A stretch of 15,963 bases of DNA from JBOHWJ01 sp050736615. Lineage in GTDB: Bacteria; Desulfobacterota; Binatia; Binatales; Binataceae. How positions within the stretch are numbered: position 1 is the stretch's first letter; each line of letters begins with the position of its first letter. The notes under the pieces are model-generated. The model was not told where the DNA came from, did not search any database, and worked only from the letters and a program-made list of their open reading frames with translations. Position numbers and translations under genes: made by a program. This document shows, one piece after another, positions 13,209 through 15,963 of the stretch. Where the stretch lies: contig JBOHWL010000144.1 of the NCBI GenBank assembly GCA_050736615.1, positions 1 to 15,963 of the forward strand, given 5' to 3'.

Positions 13209-15893
13209 ATGTGGCCGCAAAATCGATGGGCAATCGGGACATTGATGGTCGTCCTGTTGTGTGTCGCCGTTATCGAATATGGCAAAGCGCGGGCGAATTT
13301 CGCGCCGGTCAGTATTCTGACCAATCGCTACGACACCCAGCGCGACGGACTCAACGCGGCTGAAACGGCGCTGACGTTGTCCGACGTCAATGCGCAAAGC
13401 TTCGGCAAGCTGTTTAGCGATCAAGTGGACGGCAACATCTACGCCGAGCCGCTTTACGTACCCGGCCTGACGATCAACGGCGCGACTCACAACGTGGTCT
13501 ATGTGGCCACCGAAAACGACAACGTGTATGCCTTCGACGCCGACCAGGCGGGCCCGCCATTATGGCAGGTGAGCTTTTTGGATCCGGCCAATAATGTGAC
13601 GGCGGTGAAAGAAACTCAGATCGGCTGCAACGACATCACGCCGACTTACGGCATCACCAGCACGCCGGTGATCGACCCTTCAACCGAGACGATCTATGTG
13701 GTGGCGAGTACGAGCGAGAACGGTGCCATCACTTACCGCATCCACGCGCTCGATCTCACCACTGGCCAGGAGAAGTTCAACGGCGGGCAGCTCATCACGG
13801 CGACGGTGCCGGGCAATACCCCCGCCGACAGTAAAAACGGTCAAGTCGCCTTCAACCCGTCACGTGAGCTTCAACGGCCGGGTCTGTTGCTGGTCAACGG
13901 CGTGGTTTACGCGGGCTTCGGCTCGCATTGTGACATCGACCCCTTCCACGGCTGGATGCTGGGCTACGAAGCTGCCGACCTCAGCCAGCAGGTGTACGTG
14001 TACAACAGCACGCCCGACCTCGGGCAGGGCTCCAACGGCAGCTCCAATACCGGACATCCGTCGGAAAATGACCAAGCCGAGGGCTCGATTTGGGAGGCTG
14101 GCACCGGGCCCGCGATTGATCAAAGCGGCGACATGTACGTCAGCACCGGCAATGGCAGCTACGATAGCTTGCTGACCACCCCGATCGACGTCGGCGACAG
14201 CGTCTTGCGGCTGGGCGTCCGCAGCGGCAGCTTTGGCCTGGTGGACTGGTTCACGCCGTTCAATGAGGCGAGTCTCGATGCGAACGATTTGGATCTGGGC
14301 TCCGGCGCGCCGGTAGTCTTGCCGGACCAGCCATCGGCTCCGCAACATCTGCTGGTAATGGCCGGAAAGAACGGCGCGATCTATCTGCTCAACCGCGACC
14401 TGATGGGGGAATATAGCCCGACTACGGATAACGTTGTCGCTAAAGTGGCCAGTCCCAACGGGTCTAAGAATTGGAGCACCCCCGCATATTGGGACGGCAT
14501 GATCTTCTTCATCATGTCGAAAGACGTACCGCGCTCCTACACGCTGGCCAACGGCACCTTGACGGCGGCTTCGAGCGGCACGCACAACTTTCCCTTTCTC
14601 GGCGGCCAGCCGGTGATCTCGGCCAATGGCGACAATGACGGCATCTTGTGGGCCCTGGAATATCCCGGCAAATCGACCACCTTGACTCCGGGCATCCTGC
14701 ACGCCTACGACGCCCGTAATCTAAGCGTCGAACTTTATAACAGCGACCCCAATTACGCCCCGGGCGGCCCGGCCTGCACCACCGATTGCGGCATCAAATT
14801 CGCCGTGCCGACGGTGGTCAACGGCAAGGTTTACGTCGGGACCACCACCGAACTCGACGTCTACGGCTTGACCAACGCGACGCCCACGCCGAGCCCCTCG
14901 CCGACCGCGAGCCCTTCGCCGAGTCCGAGCGGAACGCCAACTCCGACACCGAGCGCTTCACCAACATCGTCGCCGACCGTTTCACCATCCCCGCAGCCGA
15001 CCGCGACCCCGACTGTGGCTCCGACGCGCACGCCGAACCCAACGGCGACTCCGACTAACACTCCCATGCCGACGCCGACCAGGACGCCCGATCCGACACC
15101 GACGGCAATGCCCACCGCGACCGCGACTGCCACCCCGACCGTTGCGGCCACGCCGACGCCTACTTTAGCGCCGACGGCAACACCCACCGAGCCACCTGGG
15201 ACACCCATACCGACGCCGACGTCCACTCCCACGATGCAAGCCACGCCCACGCCGACACCGACGCCGGCGCCGGTGGTTACACCGGGCAGGCTCGGGGTGA
15301 GTCTTCGGCGCCTGAACCTTCACCGGGTGGGCACTGATACCGCGCGCGGCCGGATTTTGAGAATCATCAACCGCGCTCGGACGGGCGTTCTTGTTGGCAA
15401 TATCGAAGCACCATCGGCGCCGTTTACCATCACTGGCTCCAGCGCCTTTCGCCTGGGCGCGCATCAAGCGACTACTGTTACGGTCGAATTCGCGCCCATC
15501 ACGCCCGGAGCCTTCACCGGCGCACTCACAATCCTTAGCAACGACCCCGCAAATCCGTCGGTGGCGATACCGCTCAGCGGTATCGGTATGCCGGGCAGGC
15601 TGGGCGTGCCGCGACGAATCTCGATGAGGACGGCGTCCGGTCCGGTCAGCCGAACGTTTTTTATTAGAGACGGCGGATCTGGAGTGCTCCATGGCAGCGT
15701 TGGCTCAGTTTCCGGACCATTCGTCGTAACGGCGGGTGCCGGTCCATTTACTCTCAGCCGCGGTCAACGCGCAGCCGTGAGCGTGGAGTTCGAGCCGTCG
15801 ACGCCGGGAGTGGTTACGGGAAGTCTCAATATAGTCAGCGATGACCCGTTACATTCATCGGTTAATGTAGTTATTACTGGCAGCGCCAAATGA
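13209..15893 (+). CDS. Secreted PQQ-like beta-propeller protein with Thr/Pro linker and two C-terminal ASH-like domains
   Basis: The protein is 894 residues. ATG 13209 is preceded at 7 bp by AGGAGG; a GTG at 13203 is too close to that site. Residues 1-29 are a signal peptide (WAIGTLMVVLLCVAVIEYG, cleavage near ARA-N). Residues about 30-555 are a PQQ/WD40-like propeller: ILTNRYDTQRDGLN, IYAEPLYVPGLTI, VVYVATENDNVYAFDA, GDMYVSTGNGSYDSL, LLVMAGKNGAIYLLNRD and VNGKVYVGTTTELDVYGL. Residues about 558-691 are almost only Thr, Pro, Ser and Ala. Residues 692-794 and 795-894 are two related beta-sandwich units each starting PGRLGV and ending in a TGxLxIxSxDP pattern, as in ASPM-SPD-2-Hydin-like domains. 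No dehydrogenase catalytic residues are evident, so it is probably a binding or surface protein, not an enzyme. No anchor or sorting signal is seen at the C-terminus. Confidence 0.8.
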   Translation: MWPQNRWAIGTLMVVLLCVAVIEYGKARANFAPVSILTNRYDTQRDGLNAAETALTLSDVNAQSFGKLFSDQVDGNIYAEPLYVPGLTINGATHNVVYVATENDNVYAFDADQAGPPLWQVSFLDPANNVTAVKETQIGCNDITPTYGITSTPVIDPSTETIYVVASTSENGAITYRIHALDLTTGQEKFNGGQLITATVPGNTPADSKNGQVAFNPSRELQRPGLLLVNGVVYAGFGSHCDIDPFHGWMLGYEAADLSQQVYVYNSTPDLGQGSNGSSNTGHPSENDQAEGSIWEAGTGPAIDQSGDMYVSTGNGSYDSLLTTPIDVGDSVLRLGVRSGSFGLVDWFTPFNEASLDANDLDLGSGAPVVLPDQPSAPQHLLVMAGKNGAIYLLNRDLMGEYSPTTDNVVAKVASPNGSKNWSTPAYWDGMIFFIMSKDVPRSYTLANGTLTAASSGTHNFPFLGGQPVISANGDNDGILWALEYPGKSTTLTPGILHAYDARNLSVELYNSDPNYAPGGPACTTDCGIKFAVPTVVNGKVYVGTTTELDVYGLTNATPTPSPSPTASPSPSPSGTPTPTPSASPTSSPTVSPSPQPTATPTVAPTRTPNPTATPTNTPMPTPTRTPDPTPTAMPTATATATPTVAATPTPTLAPTATPTEPPGTPIPTPTSTPTMQATPTPTPTPAPVVTPGRLGVSLRRLNLHRVGTDTARGRILRIINRARTGVLVGNIEAPSAPFTITGSSAFRLGAHQATTVTVEFAPITPGAFTGALTILSNDPANPSVAIPLSGIGMPGRLGVPRRISMRTASGPVSRTFFIRDGGSGVLHGSVGSVSGPFVVTAGAGPFTLSRGQRAAVSVEFEPSTPGVVTGSLNIVSDDPLHSSVNVVITGSAK
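14880..15281 (+). repeat. Degenerate ACN-CCN codon repeat encoding the Thr/Pro/Ser linker
   Basis: About 400 bp are built from irregular runs of ACG CCG, ACT CCG, AGC CCC and GCG ACC codons, giving TPTPSP, SPSPS and TATPT motifs with no strict period. It links the propeller to the first ASH-like unit. On the opposite strand it yields an open Gly/Val-rich frame, which is an artefact of the repeat. Such tracts slip readily, so length variation between strains is expected (inference). Confidence 0.85.
15282..15890 (+). repeat. Tandem pair of ASH-like domain repeats
   Basis: Two units of about 103 and 100 codons begin with nearly identical DNA (CCGGGCAGGCT at 15282-15292 and 15591-15601). They align through ITPGAFTGALTILSNDP in the first and STPGVVTGSLNIVSDDP in the second. 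The sequence between these anchors has diverged, so the duplication is old. These are domains of the preceding CDS. Confidence 0.7.
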
Positions 15894-15963
15894 CCTACGC
15901 GAGCGCCTCCCCTGGCCGCCCGCTAGGAAACCTCCGTTTGTCATTTCGAGCGCAGGCTGCCGG

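Noticed and set aside
13860..15250. Minus-strand frames opposite the propeller gene, including a Gly/Val-rich one opposite the linker
   Set aside because: The Gly/Val pattern is the complement of ACN-CCN codons and the other frame is a shadow of the propeller repeats.
1..15963. CRISPR array, tRNA, rRNA, insertion sequence or defence island
   Set aside because: No regularly spaced direct repeats, cloverleaf-like segments, transposase or integrase motifs, or recognised defence domains were found on either strand.

Overview
The window looks like a stretch of ordinary chromosome from a GC-rich Gram-negative bacterium. Support for this comes from an Omp85-type outer-membrane barrel, a lipobox-bearing murein transglycosylase, a LapA-like inner-membrane protein, a ClpS adaptor and an NtrB/NtrC pair. 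The PQQ-like propeller with a long Thr/Pro/Ser linker and the TIGR03960-type radical SAM protein would fit an uncultured soil lineage such as Binatota, Acidobacteriota or a deltaproteobacterial group. That placement is an inference from gene style, not a measurement. I see no phage, integrase, transposase, CRISPR array, rRNA or tRNA.

Layout. 1-264 (-): 5' part of clpS, running off the left edge. 265-524: divergent intergenic region with a small palindrome. 525-4422 (+): a FemAB-like (COG3146) acyltransferase-fold protein, a TIGR03960-type radical SAM protein, and an exported protein with two SH3-like repeats. The last of these is coupled to the radical SAM stop by a near-perfect Shine-Dalgarno. 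4469-9369 (-): ntrB, ntrC, thiE and a POTRA-less Omp85 barrel, all in one direction and possibly one transcription unit. 9370-9619: divergent control region. 9620-11993 (+): an MltD-like LysM lipoprotein and moeA. 11930-12211 (-): a two-helix LapA-like protein whose 3' end overlaps that of moeA. 12286-12765 (+): ispF. 12766-13208: a 443-bp gap with no convincing gene. 13209-15893 (+): a large secreted beta-propeller / Thr-Pro linker / two ASH-like domain protein.

Functionally this is a mixture of housekeeping (protein quality control, thiamine, molybdenum cofactor and isoprenoid synthesis), nitrogen-type two-component signalling and cell-envelope proteins. No multi-gene novel system is evident. 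The most useful leads are inside single proteins. The transglycosylase has a shortened active-site loop and ThiE has an altered phosphate loop. IspF has lost trimer-cavity residues. The radical SAM protein carries a linker that looks like a captured interspersed repeat, and the Omp85 barrel has no room for POTRA domains. All start sites were chosen by reading for Shine-Dalgarno motifs and family N-termini; no computation was run.
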